Source of the DNA: Acidobacteriota bacterium
Lineage (GTDB): Bacteria > Acidobacteriota > Terriglobia > Bryobacterales > Bryobacteraceae
Reading direction: 5' to 3'
Assembly (NCBI GenBank): GCA_016213775.1
Contig: JACQZR010000056.1
Coordinates: 1 to 54,732 of the forward strand
DNA length: 54,732 nt
Under the pieces are notes generated by a model, which saw nothing but the letters and a program-made list of their open reading frames with translations, did no database searches and had not been told where the DNA came from. Positions within the stretch are counted from its first letter, which is position 1. Each line of letters opens with the position of its first letter. A program made the position numbers and the translations under genes. Of this stretch, positions 40,699-49,442 are shown piece after piece.

Positions 40699-41850
40699 CT
40701 AAACTTCGTTGAAGCTGACCTTGCGCCCTTTCAGTAATGCCTGATTCGCCAGGTGCGGTCCCGCCACCGCCGCCGCTGCGATCTCCACCGTGCAATTCGG
40801 GTCCTTCCTCGACTTGATGCAGTCAAAGAAATTCTGCACGTGGCTCTCTACTGGAACCGCGGCTTTCTCCTGATAAATGGGTTCGTTCGTCCGTTTCCAC
40901 GGTTCGGCGTATACCTGGTATCCCGCATCGTCCAGGATCATCGTGGCCTTATCCCCCATGAACGTGATGGACCAGCCGTTCTGATACGAATTGGCGTAAT
41001 CCAACGTCCAGGTGACCATCATGTCCGGATACTCGAACACCGCCGAAAACACGTCTGGATGTTCCGCACCCGTCATCTTCGCGACATATCCATGGCAGAT
41101 CGCCGATTTCGGCGGACCCTGTTTGGTGAACCATTGCACTACGTCCATCAGGTGCGTTCCCTGATCGGTCATGTTGCCGCCCGCGTAGTCCCAGAAGTAG
41201 CGCCAGTAGCGGAATCGCATTGGCTCCAAGTCCCGTTTTGGCGCGCTGCCAAGGAAACGGTCCCAGTGCAGCTTGCCCGGTAGCGGCGAATTGTTCAGCG
41301 GCTTGGAGATGTTCCAATTCCATTGCGGCTTCACCAGCGTTACCCGTCCCAGAACTCCATCGTCCACCAGTTGTTTGGCTTTGATCACCGCCTCGGCGCT
41401 GCGCCTCTGCATGCCGATCTGCACCACCTTCTTCGACTTCCGCACCCCGTCGATCATCAGCTTGCTTTCCTGCAGACTCTTGGAGAGCGGTTTCTCCGAG
41501 TACGCGTCCTTACCGGCGGCGATGGAATCGAGTAGCATGCGGCAATGCCAGTGGTCCGGCGATGCGATCAGCACAGCATCGATGTCCTTGCGGTCAAGCA
41601 GCGCGCGGTAGTCGACATACCCCTTCGCTTCTGGTGAGTCCTTCTTGGCCAGTTCGATATTGGGCTCATAGGCGTCGCACACGGCAACGCACTCCGCCCC
41701 CAGCTTCGAAAAGATCTTGCTGACATACCGGCCACGGCCGCCGGCGGCGATCAAGCCGTAGCGGATACGATCATTGGCGCCAGGAACAGTTTGTGAAATC
41801 ACCGGCACTGCGGCCAGTGTAGAGAGAAGATTGCGGCGAGTGGAATCCAC
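40699..41850 (-). CDS. Tat-exported Gfo/Idh/MocA oxidoreductase
   Basis: NAD(P)-binding sugar or polyol oxidoreductase of 383 residues. Seen: Tat leader (STRRNLLSTLAAVPV), the Rossmann motif GLIAAGGRGRYVSKIFSKL, CDAYEPNIELA, IDAVLIASPDHWHCRMLLDSIAAGKDAYSEKPLSKS, the consensus EKP catalytic loop, then QIGMQRRSAEAVIKAKQLVDDG and MTDQGTHLMDVVQWF with the conserved H. All motifs are present. The leader is usual for this clade in the phylum. Its stop lies directly against that of the sigma factor gene; the LacI/TonB region lies beyond the Rpn gene. Confidence 0.9.
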   Translation of the reverse strand: MDSTRRNLLSTLAAVPVISQTVPGANDRIRYGLIAAGGRGRYVSKIFSKLGAECVAVCDAYEPNIELAKKDSPEAKGYVDYRALLDRKDIDAVLIASPDHWHCRMLLDSIAAGKDAYSEKPLSKSLQESKLMIDGVRKSKKVVQIGMQRRSAEAVIKAKQLVDDGVLGRVTLVKPQWNWNISKPLNNSPLPGKLHWDRFLGSAPKRDLEPMRFRYWRYFWDYAGGNMTDQGTHLMDVVQWFTKQGPPKSAICHGYVAKMTGAEHPDVFSAVFEYPDMMVTWTLDYANSYQNGWSITFMGDKATMILDDAGYQVYAEPWKRTNEPIYQEKAAVPVESHVQNFFDCIKSRKDPNCTVEIAAAAVAGPHLANQALLKGRKVSFNEV

Positions 41851-41906
41851 GAAAAATGGGCCTCCTGCCGCAAATCATATCATTTGGGTGCATGCCCGGT
41901 GACATC

Positions 41907-42848
41907 CTATCTGGCGACCTGACGCTTGCCCAGGACCCCTTCCAGCGTATCGGCGGTGAGGATCTTGCGAGCCCATCGCTCCACCTGTGCGGGCTTGGGG
42001 GACTTCAACTTCTCCCTCGCCCACGACGGAAGCGGGCCAAACTTGGCGGCGAGCAGTTCGCGAATCAGTTTCAACTCCCCTTCCGCACGCCCTTCCTCAC
42101 GCCCTTCCGCACGCCCTTCCTCACGCCCTTCCTCACGCCCTTCCTCACGCCCTTCCTCACGCCCTTTGGCACGACCCTCCGCGAGCCCTTCCGCGATAGC
42201 ATCCTTCCGCCACTGTTGCACGATCACATTCTTTGAAATGTCGATGACCATACCAACCTTCCTCAACTCCAATTGTATCCTGCCCGAGAGCTTTCTCAAT
42301 CCAGCCAGCAGTGCAAGTTGAATCAGAGCCTTGTCGCGCTGCGACCGGGGCAATCGAGCTAATCGCCGTACCACTGCACCCACATCGGGCGTTCCGCTCT
42401 GCGCCAGCAACGAGAGCACAACGTCAGCCGGAACATTGCTCTTCAGCAATGCCCCAGCGTCCTCTTCCCGGATATCCCGCAGCTCGTAATGGCATTCCGT
42501 GCACAGCGTCTTCAGCATATCCGGCATGTTCATCGGAGGCTGCCCCATATACAGGACAACATGACGTAACGGTTTGCCATAGCGAAGATCCAACAGCGCG
42601 TCCATGATCACGATGCGATGCGCCATGGTCTTGTCATTGCTGCTTTGAAACTCAATGTGCAGAATCGTGCCGTCTTCCAGGAGCATCACCAGATCGGCCC
42701 GGCGCTCAAAAACATCCGGCAGTTCCACGTTCAGGAATTCCTTGACAGGAATCCCATTGGTCATGCGCGCCAGAGGCGTTGGCGTGTCATCCATGAACAT
42801 CGTTTTCACTACCGCGTCGAACCGGCTGTCCGCTTCTTTCTTCCACAT
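41907..42848 (-). CDS. Rpn/PD-(D/E)XK nuclease family protein with a charged repeat
   Basis: Recombination-promoting-nuclease/transposase-like protein (313 residues). Seen: the N-terminal half with FDAVVKTMFMDDTPTPLARMT and RADLVMLLEDGTILHIEFQSSND, which carries the Asp-(spacer)-Glu-Phe-Gln of the PD-(D/E)XK fold (Q in place of K as usual for Rpn), then helices and a charged stretch of EGRxEGREEGRE repeats (about residues 225-255), and a C-terminal helical part. Start at ATG 42848 (MWKKEADSRFD), the usual N terminus of the family; a longer frame exists upstream. Rpn proteins promote RecA-independent recombination in E. coli; the role here is unknown. Confidence 0.8.
   Translation of the reverse strand: MWKKEADSRFDAVVKTMFMDDTPTPLARMTNGIPVKEFLNVELPDVFERRADLVMLLEDGTILHIEFQSSNDKTMAHRIVIMDALLDLRYGKPLRHVVLYMGQPPMNMPDMLKTLCTECHYELRDIREEDAGALLKSNVPADVVLSLLAQSGTPDVGAVVRRLARLPRSQRDKALIQLALLAGLRKLSGRIQLELRKVGMVIDISKNVIVQQWRKDAIAEGLAEGRAKGREEGREEGREEGREEGRAEGREEGRAEGELKLIRELLAAKFGPLPSWAREKLKSPKPAQVERWARKILTADTLEGVLGKRQVAR
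42079..42186. repeat. 12-bp tandem repeat within the Rpn gene
   Basis: About seven near-perfect copies of CCTTCCTCACGC (42079-42162) plus two degenerate units encode the EGRE repeat on the minus strand. Being a multiple of three, copy-number change keeps the frame. Confidence 0.9.
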
Positions 42849-42884
42849 GTCCTCATTCTGGCGCAAGACAACCCGCCGCGCGCA

Positions 42885-42893
42885 TGCTACTAT
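42885..42893 (+). promoter_or_regulatory. Putative extended -10 promoter (TGCTACTAT)
   Basis: TG-C-TACTAT with AAGACA (-35-like) 17 bases upstream of TACTAT. The surrounding 23 bases (42883-42905) match 50449-50471 at 21 positions. If active it would give the LacI gene a leader of about 170 bases. The rest of 42849-43067 has a short inverted repeat (ACGATAAC at 42899, GTTATCGT at 42970) and nothing else recognised. Confidence 0.35.
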
Positions 42894-43067
42894 CAGCGAC
42901 GATAACGACATCCGCACCGAACGTACTCTCCTCCTGCTGTCTCCGTCCCTGCCACCAGCTTCGCCTGAAGTTATCGTTACAGTGATAATAAATCCTGCGC
43001 TGTGATGTACATATGACTCCCGTAGAGTCCATTGACGTTAACGGTGTCCGACGGTAAGCTGGTACTC

Positions 43068-44078
43068 GTGGCTAGCAGAATGAAGGACATTGCACGGGAT
43101 CTTGGGGTTTCGGTAATCACGGTTTCCAAGGTGCTCCGCAATCACCCCGACATCAGCCAGGAAACACGGCAGCGCGTCATGAAGCGGATGGAGGAGGTGA
43201 ACTATCAGCCTAATCCAGCGGCGCGGGCTCTGGTTACCGGCCGTACCTATAGTGTCGGATTGATCGTTCCCGACTTGGTCCATTCGTTTTTCGCCGAATT
43301 GGCTGTAGGTCTGTCGCGCGTGTTGCGAGCGAAAGGCTACGGGCTCTTCATCTCGTCCTCGGAAGAGAACGTCGAGCTCGAACGCAAAGAAATTGAGGAG
43401 TTGCTCACCCGGAGGGCAGACGCATTGCTCGTCGCCTCGGCGCAGTGGACGGTTGAAAGTTTCCGCCGCATCGAGGAGCGCAAGACGCCGTACGTCTTGC
43501 TCGACCGCCAGTTCATCGGCCTTCCCGCCAATTTCGTGGGGATCGACGACGAGCAGGCGGGCATCCTCGCAACCAGTCACCTGATCGCCGCTGGCTGCCG
43601 CCGGATCGCTCATATCCGGGGACCTGAAGTCAGCACGGCGATGGGGAGGCTCAACGGGTACCGGGTTGAACTGCGCCGCAATTCACTGGAGGCGCCGGCC
43701 GGCTATGTCGTCCAGGAAGAAACCGGTGATAAGGCGGGAAACGCCAGCGGATATCGCGCCATGAACATGTTACTCCATCTCGATCCGAAACCCGACGGCG
43801 TCTTCTGCTATAACGATCCATCCGCTATGGGTGCGATGCAGGCCATCCTTGAGGCGGGCCTCAGGATTCCTCAAGACGTCGCCGTCATCGGCTGCGGGAA
43901 TGTGGTCTACGCGCCATTCCTGCGCATTCCATTATCTTCTGTGGACCAGAACAGCGTGGACATGGGAGCCCGCGCGGGGGAACTCGCGATCATGCTGATC
44001 GAATCCAAGACGCCGCCGAAACCGCAATCTATCCTGCTCCAACCTCGAGTGGTGCCGAGGGCGTCGACGGCGCGTTAG
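43068..44078 (+). CDS. LacI family transcriptional regulator
   Basis: DNA-binding regulator of about 336 residues. Seen: N-terminal helix-turn-helix MKDIARDLGVSVITVSKVLRNHPDIS and hinge helix YQPNPAARALVTGRTYSVGLIVPDL, then a periplasmic-binding-protein-like effector domain (FAELAVGLSRVLRAKGYGLFISSSEE, HIRGPEVSTAMGRLNGYR, DGVFCYNDPSAMGAMQAILEAG, IGCGNVVYAPFLRIPLSSVDQ). Complete domain. Start chosen as GTG of VASRMKDIA; the following ATG (43080) is possible, and an upstream TTG is unlikely. Convergent with the TonB receptor gene. Sugar-type effector probable (family), target probably nearby (inference). Confidence 0.88.
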   Translation: MASRMKDIARDLGVSVITVSKVLRNHPDISQETRQRVMKRMEEVNYQPNPAARALVTGRTYSVGLIVPDLVHSFFAELAVGLSRVLRAKGYGLFISSSEENVELERKEIEELLTRRADALLVASAQWTVESFRRIEERKTPYVLLDRQFIGLPANFVGIDDEQAGILATSHLIAAGCRRIAHIRGPEVSTAMGRLNGYRVELRRNSLEAPAGYVVQEETGDKAGNASGYRAMNMLLHLDPKPDGVFCYNDPSAMGAMQAILEAGLRIPQDVAVIGCGNVVYAPFLRIPLSSVDQNSVDMGARAGELAIMLIESKTPPKPQSILLQPRVVPRASTAR

Positions 44079-44170
44079 ACCGTACCCTCGACCTTGAAGC
44101 CGACGGCGTGCTCGGCACGCTTTCTGTCTGGCAACTCGATCTTGGGGCTGTTGGCCGACTGCTGCCAAAG

Positions 44171-44195
44171 GGGGGCGTGGAGCGCCCGCGCCCCC
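44171..44195. terminator. GC-rich hairpin between convergent lacI-type and TonB receptor genes
   Basis: GGGGGCG and CGCCCCC pair across an 11-base loop, 15 bases from the TonB receptor stop. There is no T-tract on either side, so it is at best a weak bidirectional terminator. Confidence 0.35.
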
Positions 44196-44209
44196 TGGGT
44201 TTACGAGCG

Positions 44210-47200
44210 TCAGAAGCGATAGCGCAGGCTGAACTGAATCTGCCGCGAGCTGACTCGCTGGCTGGTGACTGTGCCGAACGCGCTGCCGGTATTGATGTTT
44301 CCCTGCGGGTCGCCGAAACTCGTTGTGTTCGGGAAGTTGTAGAACTCGCAACGGAGCTCGAGTCCATGTCCTTCCCGTATCCGGAACTCCTTCTGGAGCA
44401 CCACATCCATGCCGATGATGCCGTCAGCGTTGGTGACATAGGGCGAGACATTCCCGAAGCTATACTGCTGCGGCCGCACGAAAGCGCCGGTATTAAACCA
44501 TTGCTCGGCCGTCTTCGGTCCAGCGTTGGGATTCGGGTTGCCGGCCACGTAGTTGAGACGCTGCGTCTTACGGCCTGTATTCGCGATGTCCTCGCTGGTG
44601 AATACCATGAACGGCGGGCCGGACTCAAAGCGGGATATTCCTTCGAGTGACCAGCCGCCGGCGATCAACTCCGCCGCGCGGCTCATGTTGCCGCCAAAGC
44701 GGCGGTTGCGGCCGAAGGGAAGTTCGTACACGTAAGAGAACACCAGAACGTGGTTGATGTCCCAGCTCGACCGGCTCCAATCGGGACGGCGATTGAAAGG
44801 ATCCTGCGTCTTCTGGTTCTCGGCAAGTGAAGACTGATTGTCGAGCGACTTCTGCCAGGTGTAGTTCAGGTTGAACTGCGACCCTCGAGAGAACCGCTTC
44901 TTGAGCGAAGTCTGCAGCCCGTTGTACGAACCGCTGAACTGGTTCGATCCGCCGTCCAGGTCTCCGAAGTTGGTTAACAGGCGGCGCGGCTGGATGGCGC
45001 CCGGACCGGGGGTGAGGGCGTTGTTGAACGGCGAATAGCCGATCTGTTTGCGGCTGGCCGACCCCACGTAGCCGATCTCGAACGACAGATCGTCCTGGAG
45101 TTGGCGCTGAACAAACAGATTCCACTGTGTGGAGTACGGCGAGCGGTTGTCCGGATTCTGCGGCCAGCCGCCGATCGCCGAAGTGTTGGAGAACGCCGGA
45201 CCCGGTGCGCTGATCGACTGATCCAGCACGCCACCGCGGTTGGGGCTGAACACCTGCTGCACCGTGAACGGCCAGAACTTCCGCAGATCCTGCAACTCCT
45301 GAACGAACGTCGAGTTGTAGAACATGCCAACGCCGGTTCGCACCACGGTCTTGTCGTTAACTTTGTAGGCGATTCCCAGGCGCGGGGCCCAGTCGTTCTT
45401 ATCGCTCCGGATGAGCGCGCGTCCGAACCCGTCGGTGCGCGCGGGCGAATTCGCCTGACCGGTGTCGGGATTGGGTTGTGGATTCGTCGTGGCCCACAGC
45501 AGCCTTCCGCTATAGACGCCCGTTTGCGGATCCCGCTGTACGTACAGGTTGCCCAGCCGGTCCGTCGAATCGTACGGACGGCTGCCAAACTGATACATCA
45601 AACCAAGATTGATTGTGAGTTTCTTGGTGACCCGCCAGTCGTCCTGGACGTGGGCCAGCACGAAGTGCCCGATGCCATCGGTGAGAGTGTTCCCTTCGCC
45701 GCGCCGCACTTCACCGGGGTATCCGAGCAACGCGTCGGCCATGGGGAAGCCGGTCACGCCGCCGAGGAACAGCGCGTCTCCGTTCATGGGGTTGGAGCCA
45801 TTGGTGAAGAACTGCCGGTGGTGATACTGCCCGCCGAATTTGAACGAATGCTTCCCCACGATCTTCGTAACGTTCCCTCGCCACTGCCAGATGTTGTCGC
45901 CGATCACCTGTCCCCCGACTCCCGGGATGCTATATGAACCGATCGAGATATTGACAAGCGGATCGCCGAAGACGTCCTTCTGATACATCTGCATTCCGGT
46001 CTTGGCCAGATAGTCGGCGCGAGTGAGGGATCCTTTGTCCGTTATGCCGGGGCTGATGGGCTGATTGGTGCCGAAGCCTACCTCCAGCGTCGTTGTGGGA
46101 CTGAAAATATGGATCCACGAGGCGCCGAAGTTCACTACGTCGAATTCGCTGCGGCTTTTGAAGATCGGCTGCAGTTGCGGGCTCAGCAAGTCCGCATTCT
46201 GATAGCTGTAGCGGAAGTAGAACGAGTTCTTCTCGTTGATGTTGTAGTCATAGCGCCAGTGCAGACCGTCCCGGTTGATGCCTTGGCTGCCGCTGGCAAT
46301 GTAGTTCTGCGTCAATCCGGCGCGATTGGGCAGCGGCGTAGTGAGTTCGAGCGCCGTCGGAATCGCCTTGTTGATTTGCGAGGCTGGAATCACGTTGTTC
46401 GGATAGGGAGCATTGCTGGAAAACGGGTTGGTGATAACCGTGCGGCTCGCGCCGCCGAGCAGCGCCGAAAAATCGCCAGCGCGGAAATCCGCTATGGGTA
46501 CGCTGCCGATTTGCGTGGAACTGCGGCGGCTGCGGAATCCTTCCCAACTGGCAAACCAAAACATCTTGCCTCTGGCCAGTTTCGGAATCGGCCCGCCGAT
46601 ACTTGCCCCATATTGATTCAGCTTGAACGGAACTTTGGGGAGCGAACTCCGGTTGGCGAAGAACTCGTTGGCGTCGAACACATTGTTGCGGAGGTATTCG
46701 TAGACCGTGCCATGAATCTTGCTGGTGCCCGATTTGATGACCATGGAAACGTTCGCACCCATGGAGCGGCCGAACTCCGAACCCGTGTTGGTGGCAATCT
46801 TAAACTCTTGCATCGCGTCCATGGGCGGCGAAATGCCGGGCGAGTTCATCATCTGGAAGTTCGAGTCGAATCCGTCGAGAGTGAAGTTGTTGTCCTGCGG
46901 CCGTCCGCCGTTCACCGAAAACAACGATGTGCCGGATTGTGCCGTACCCTGCGACTGACTGCGCGTCACCGAACTGGTGCCCGGCATTAGCAGGATCAGG
47001 CGCGTATAGTTGCGCCCGTTCACGGGTAGCCGTTCCAGGTCCTTGGCCGCCACGACGTTACCCACCGAAGCCTCCTCGGTTTGCAGCACGGGTGCGGCGC
47101 CGGCCACCTCCACAGTCTCTGTCACCGCCCCAAGTGCCATGGTGAAGTCCACTTCCAGTACCGCGCTCACCTGGAGCACAACACCGTTTCGCAACTGGCT

Positions 47201-47467
47201 CTTGAACCCCTGCGCTTTCACTTCAATGTTGTAGGTGCCAGGGTTGAGGGGGGTAACGCGGTACTGGCCCGCCATGTTGGTCGCGACGGTGCGCGCATAC
47301 CCGGTACCCTCACTGATAACCGTTACCGCGGCGCCTGGAATGTAATTCCCGCTGGGATCGAACACGTCGCCTACCAGCGTCGCAGTGGTTTGCGCAAGCC
47401 CGGCGAGGGACACGAAGTGCATCGCTACAGTTAACGGAAAAGTCAACGATCGGAGTGGCTTTTGCAT
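44210..47467 (-). CDS. TonB-dependent receptor, Oar-like with carboxypeptidase regulatory-like domain
   Basis: Outer membrane receptor of 1085 residues for uptake of large nutrients, energised through TonB. Seen: signal peptide (1-25), a carboxypeptidase-regulatory-like beta domain (about 28-105: TLVGDVFDPSGNYIPGAAVTV through GQYRVTPLNPGTYNIEV), the plug (VEVAGAAPVLQTEEASVGNVV, LPVNGRNYTRLILLMPG, FSVNGGRPQDNNFTLDGFDSN), and a long barrel ending in the usual aromatic SLRYRF. The start ATG has AGGAG with eight-base spacing; longer frame upstream is not credible. A sigma-70 promoter and a palindrome lie upstream. Divergent from the CRTAC1/TPR pair and convergent with the LacI gene. Confidence 0.92.
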   Translation of the reverse strand: MQKPLRSLTFPLTVAMHFVSLAGLAQTTATLVGDVFDPSGNYIPGAAVTVISEGTGYARTVATNMAGQYRVTPLNPGTYNIEVKAQGFKSQLRNGVVLQVSAVLEVDFTMALGAVTETVEVAGAAPVLQTEEASVGNVVAAKDLERLPVNGRNYTRLILLMPGTSSVTRSQSQGTAQSGTSLFSVNGGRPQDNNFTLDGFDSNFQMMNSPGISPPMDAMQEFKIATNTGSEFGRSMGANVSMVIKSGTSKIHGTVYEYLRNNVFDANEFFANRSSLPKVPFKLNQYGASIGGPIPKLARGKMFWFASWEGFRSRRSSTQIGSVPIADFRAGDFSALLGGASRTVITNPFSSNAPYPNNVIPASQINKAIPTALELTTPLPNRAGLTQNYIASGSQGINRDGLHWRYDYNINEKNSFYFRYSYQNADLLSPQLQPIFKSRSEFDVVNFGASWIHIFSPTTTLEVGFGTNQPISPGITDKGSLTRADYLAKTGMQMYQKDVFGDPLVNISIGSYSIPGVGGQVIGDNIWQWRGNVTKIVGKHSFKFGGQYHHRQFFTNGSNPMNGDALFLGGVTGFPMADALLGYPGEVRRGEGNTLTDGIGHFVLAHVQDDWRVTKKLTINLGLMYQFGSRPYDSTDRLGNLYVQRDPQTGVYSGRLLWATTNPQPNPDTGQANSPARTDGFGRALIRSDKNDWAPRLGIAYKVNDKTVVRTGVGMFYNSTFVQELQDLRKFWPFTVQQVFSPNRGGVLDQSISAPGPAFSNTSAIGGWPQNPDNRSPYSTQWNLFVQRQLQDDLSFEIGYVGSASRKQIGYSPFNNALTPGPGAIQPRRLLTNFGDLDGGSNQFSGSYNGLQTSLKKRFSRGSQFNLNYTWQKSLDNQSSLAENQKTQDPFNRRPDWSRSSWDINHVLVFSYVYELPFGRNRRFGGNMSRAAELIAGGWSLEGISRFESGPPFMVFTSEDIANTGRKTQRLNYVAGNPNPNAGPKTAEQWFNTGAFVRPQQYSFGNVSPYVTNADGIIGMDVVLQKEFRIREGHGLELRCEFYNFPNTTSFGDPQGNINTGSAFGTVTSQRVSSRQIQFSLRYRF

Positions 47468-47495
47468 CGAGGAAGCTCCTTTGGTTTTTGGGGAC

Positions 47496-47508
47496 CCAGA
47501 TAGTCTGG
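47496..47508. promoter_or_regulatory. Palindrome CCAGA-TAG-TCTGG at the predicted transcription start
   Basis: A 13-bp inverted repeat (5-bp arms) lies a few bases downstream of the -10 of the TonB receptor promoter, where repressor operators often sit. It could be the site of the nearby LacI-type regulator; no second copy was seen near that gene. Confidence 0.4.
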
Positions 47509-47513
47509 ATGCA

Positions 47514-47542
47514 AGTATACCTTCGAGATTATCGCAATGCAA
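47514..47542 (-). promoter_or_regulatory. Sigma-70 promoter of the TonB receptor gene
   Basis: On the minus strand TTGCAT (-35, four of six) is followed after exactly 17 bases by TATACT (-10, five of six). Predicted leader about 40 bases. On the other strand, the 160 bases up to 47699 may hold the CRTAC1 promoter: TGGACA at 47641 with a TGCTACCCT 17 bases on, which is weak. Confidence 0.6.
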
Positions 47543-47699
47543 CCCCCTTTTCAGAAGCGCTGCGGATCTGCTGGCAGCCGGCCGCTCATCACCGCTGTAG
47601 TTACCGATACTGGCAGCACAGTACATCCCCCGCTGCGACCTGGACACTTCACCTTGACAATGCTACCCTGACATTGAATTCTCCTGACGGGCCAGATTG

Positions 47700-49442
47700 A
47701 TGGGGCATAAACCAGTTCGCGTATTCCTTCTGTTTCTGCTCTTCTGCGCCGCCGGCCGGCTTTTGTCGCAGGGTGTGGCGACGCGGAATGCCCCTGCAGC
47801 GCCACGCGGGGCGCCTTCTGGACGGCCTTTCGCGGCGACATTCGATGACATCGGAACCAAAGCGGGTCTAACGTCGCCGGTCATCGTCGGCAATGCCGCC
47901 GCCAAGAAATACATCATCGAGGCCAACGGCACCGGACTGGCGGCGATCGATTTCGACCGCGACGGATGGGTCGATCTCTTTGTGGTGAACTCGTCACGCC
48001 TGGAGGGATTCGGCAATACCACGCCGCCCACGAATCGCCTCTATCGCAACACGGGCAAGGGCGCCTTCACGGACGTAACCAAAACCGCCGGCCTGGACAG
48101 AGCGGGCTGGGGCAACGGTGTCTGCGTGGCCGACATCGACAACGATGGAGACGACGATATTTTTGTGACCTACTGGGGGCCGAATCTGCTCTTTCTCAAT
48201 AGCGGCAAGGGTACCTTCGAGGAAGCCGGCGCGCGCCTGGGCGTGGCGGGCCCGCCGAAGGAGTGGAGTTCTGGCTGCACTTTCCTCGACTACGACCGTG
48301 ACGGCCGGTTGGACCTCTTCGTGACCAGCTATCAGCAATTCGATCCCGCCACAACTCCAGCGCCGGGGAAGACGTCCAACTGCGAGTGGAAGGGGATGCC
48401 CGTGTTTTGCGGCCCGCGCGGATTGCCCTTCGGCCGCGCAACACTGTTTCATCAACGTAGCGACGGAACCTTCGAAGATGTAACCCAAGCCTCCGGTATT
48501 GGCGCCATCCAGGGTTTCTACGCCTTCACGGCGGTTGCCGCCGACTTCAACGGCGACGGATGGATAGATATCTACATCGCTTGCGATTCCACGCCGAGCA
48601 TGCTGTTCCGCAACGAGAAGAACGGACGCTTTCGCGAGTTCGGCGTCGAGACCGGCGTTGCTTTCAATGAGCATGGTTTCGAGCAGGGAGGCATGGGGGT
48701 TGGCGTGGGAGACTACAATCGCGACGGCCTGCTCGACATCGTGAAGACCAACTTCGCCGGCGACCATCCCAACCTCTTTCGCAATATAGGTGGTGGCATC
48801 TTTGAAGACTCTGTGCTTTCTGCAGGCTTGGCCGTGAACCCGCAATACGTCGGCTGGGGCGTGGCGCTTCTGGATCTGGACAACGATGGCTGGCAGGACA
48901 TTTTTCAGGTGAACGGTCATGTCTATCCGGAACTGGATCGCGGGGGCCGTAATGAGACCTATCGCCAGCCGTGGCTGGCCTATCGCAATCTCGGCGACGG
49001 CCGGTTTGAGGACGTCAGCGTCGTGGCCGGCAGCGGCATCGGCGTCAAGCACTCCAGCCGTGGCGCAGCCTTTGCGGATTTCGATAACGACGGAAACATC
49101 GATGTCGCCGTTATGAACATGGGTGAACCGCCCTCGCTGCTGCGAAACGCTCTCACGGGATCCATGCGCTGGATCAAGGTGGCGCTGGAGGGAGTACTCT
49201 CTAACCGCTCAGCCATCGGCGCAGTGGTTACGATCGAAGCCGGCGGCGTCCGCCAGACGCTGCCCGTCTTGTGCCAATCGAGCTTCCTGTCGCAAAACGA
49301 GCGTAGACTGCATTTCGGTTTGGGGCAGGCGGCGAGAGTGGACCTCGTGCGCGTGCAGTGGCCATCCGGCAAGACCGAGACCTTTGACGGCGGGACCGCG
49401 GGTACCACGCTCAACTTGAAGGAGGGCGCTGGCAGGAAATGA
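47700..49442 (+). CDS. CRTAC1 family protein (FG-GAP/VCBS propeller with ASPIC/UnbV domain)
   Basis: Exported beta-propeller protein of 580 residues. Seen: leader (1-22), then at least seven calcium-loop repeats of the form DxDxDGxxDLF (DFDRDGWVDLFV, DIDNDGDDDIFV, DYDRDGRLDLFV, DFNGDGWIDIYI, DYNRDGLLDIVK, DLDNDGWQDIFQ, DFDNDGNIDVAV), and a C-terminal ASPIC/UnbV domain (VALEGVLSNRSAIGAVVTIEAGGVRQ and LHFGLGQAARVDLVRVQWPSGKTE). Function unknown, possibly binding or scaffold at the cell surface; such genes commonly neighbour TonB receptors and TPR genes in this phylum. The TPR gene starts within its stop codon (ATGA). Confidence 0.9.
   Translation: MGHKPVRVFLLFLLFCAAGRLLSQGVATRNAPAAPRGAPSGRPFAATFDDIGTKAGLTSPVIVGNAAAKKYIIEANGTGLAAIDFDRDGWVDLFVVNSSRLEGFGNTTPPTNRLYRNTGKGAFTDVTKTAGLDRAGWGNGVCVADIDNDGDDDIFVTYWGPNLLFLNSGKGTFEEAGARLGVAGPPKEWSSGCTFLDYDRDGRLDLFVTSYQQFDPATTPAPGKTSNCEWKGMPVFCGPRGLPFGRATLFHQRSDGTFEDVTQASGIGAIQGFYAFTAVAADFNGDGWIDIYIACDSTPSMLFRNEKNGRFREFGVETGVAFNEHGFEQGGMGVGVGDYNRDGLLDIVKTNFAGDHPNLFRNIGGGIFEDSVLSAGLAVNPQYVGWGVALLDLDNDGWQDIFQVNGHVYPELDRGGRNETYRQPWLAYRNLGDGRFEDVSVVAGSGIGVKHSSRGAAFADFDNDGNIDVAVMNMGEPPSLLRNALTGSMRWIKVALEGVLSNRSAIGAVVTIEAGGVRQTLPVLCQSSFLSQNERRLHFGLGQAARVDLVRVQWPSGKTETFDGGTAGTTLNLKEGAGRK

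Noticed and set aside
41856-42236. Plus-strand open frame made of PFLTPF-type repeats
   Set aside because: It is the complement of the Rpn gene's 12-bp repeat and has no motifs.
43036-43043. CGTTAACG palindrome as a LacI operator
   Set aside because: Only 8 bp, flanks not symmetric, and it lies 25 bp before the start codon; no second copy near a likely target.
47654-47659. TTGACA as -35 of the CRTAC1 gene
   Set aside because: No acceptable -10 lies 16-18 bases downstream (AATTCT region).
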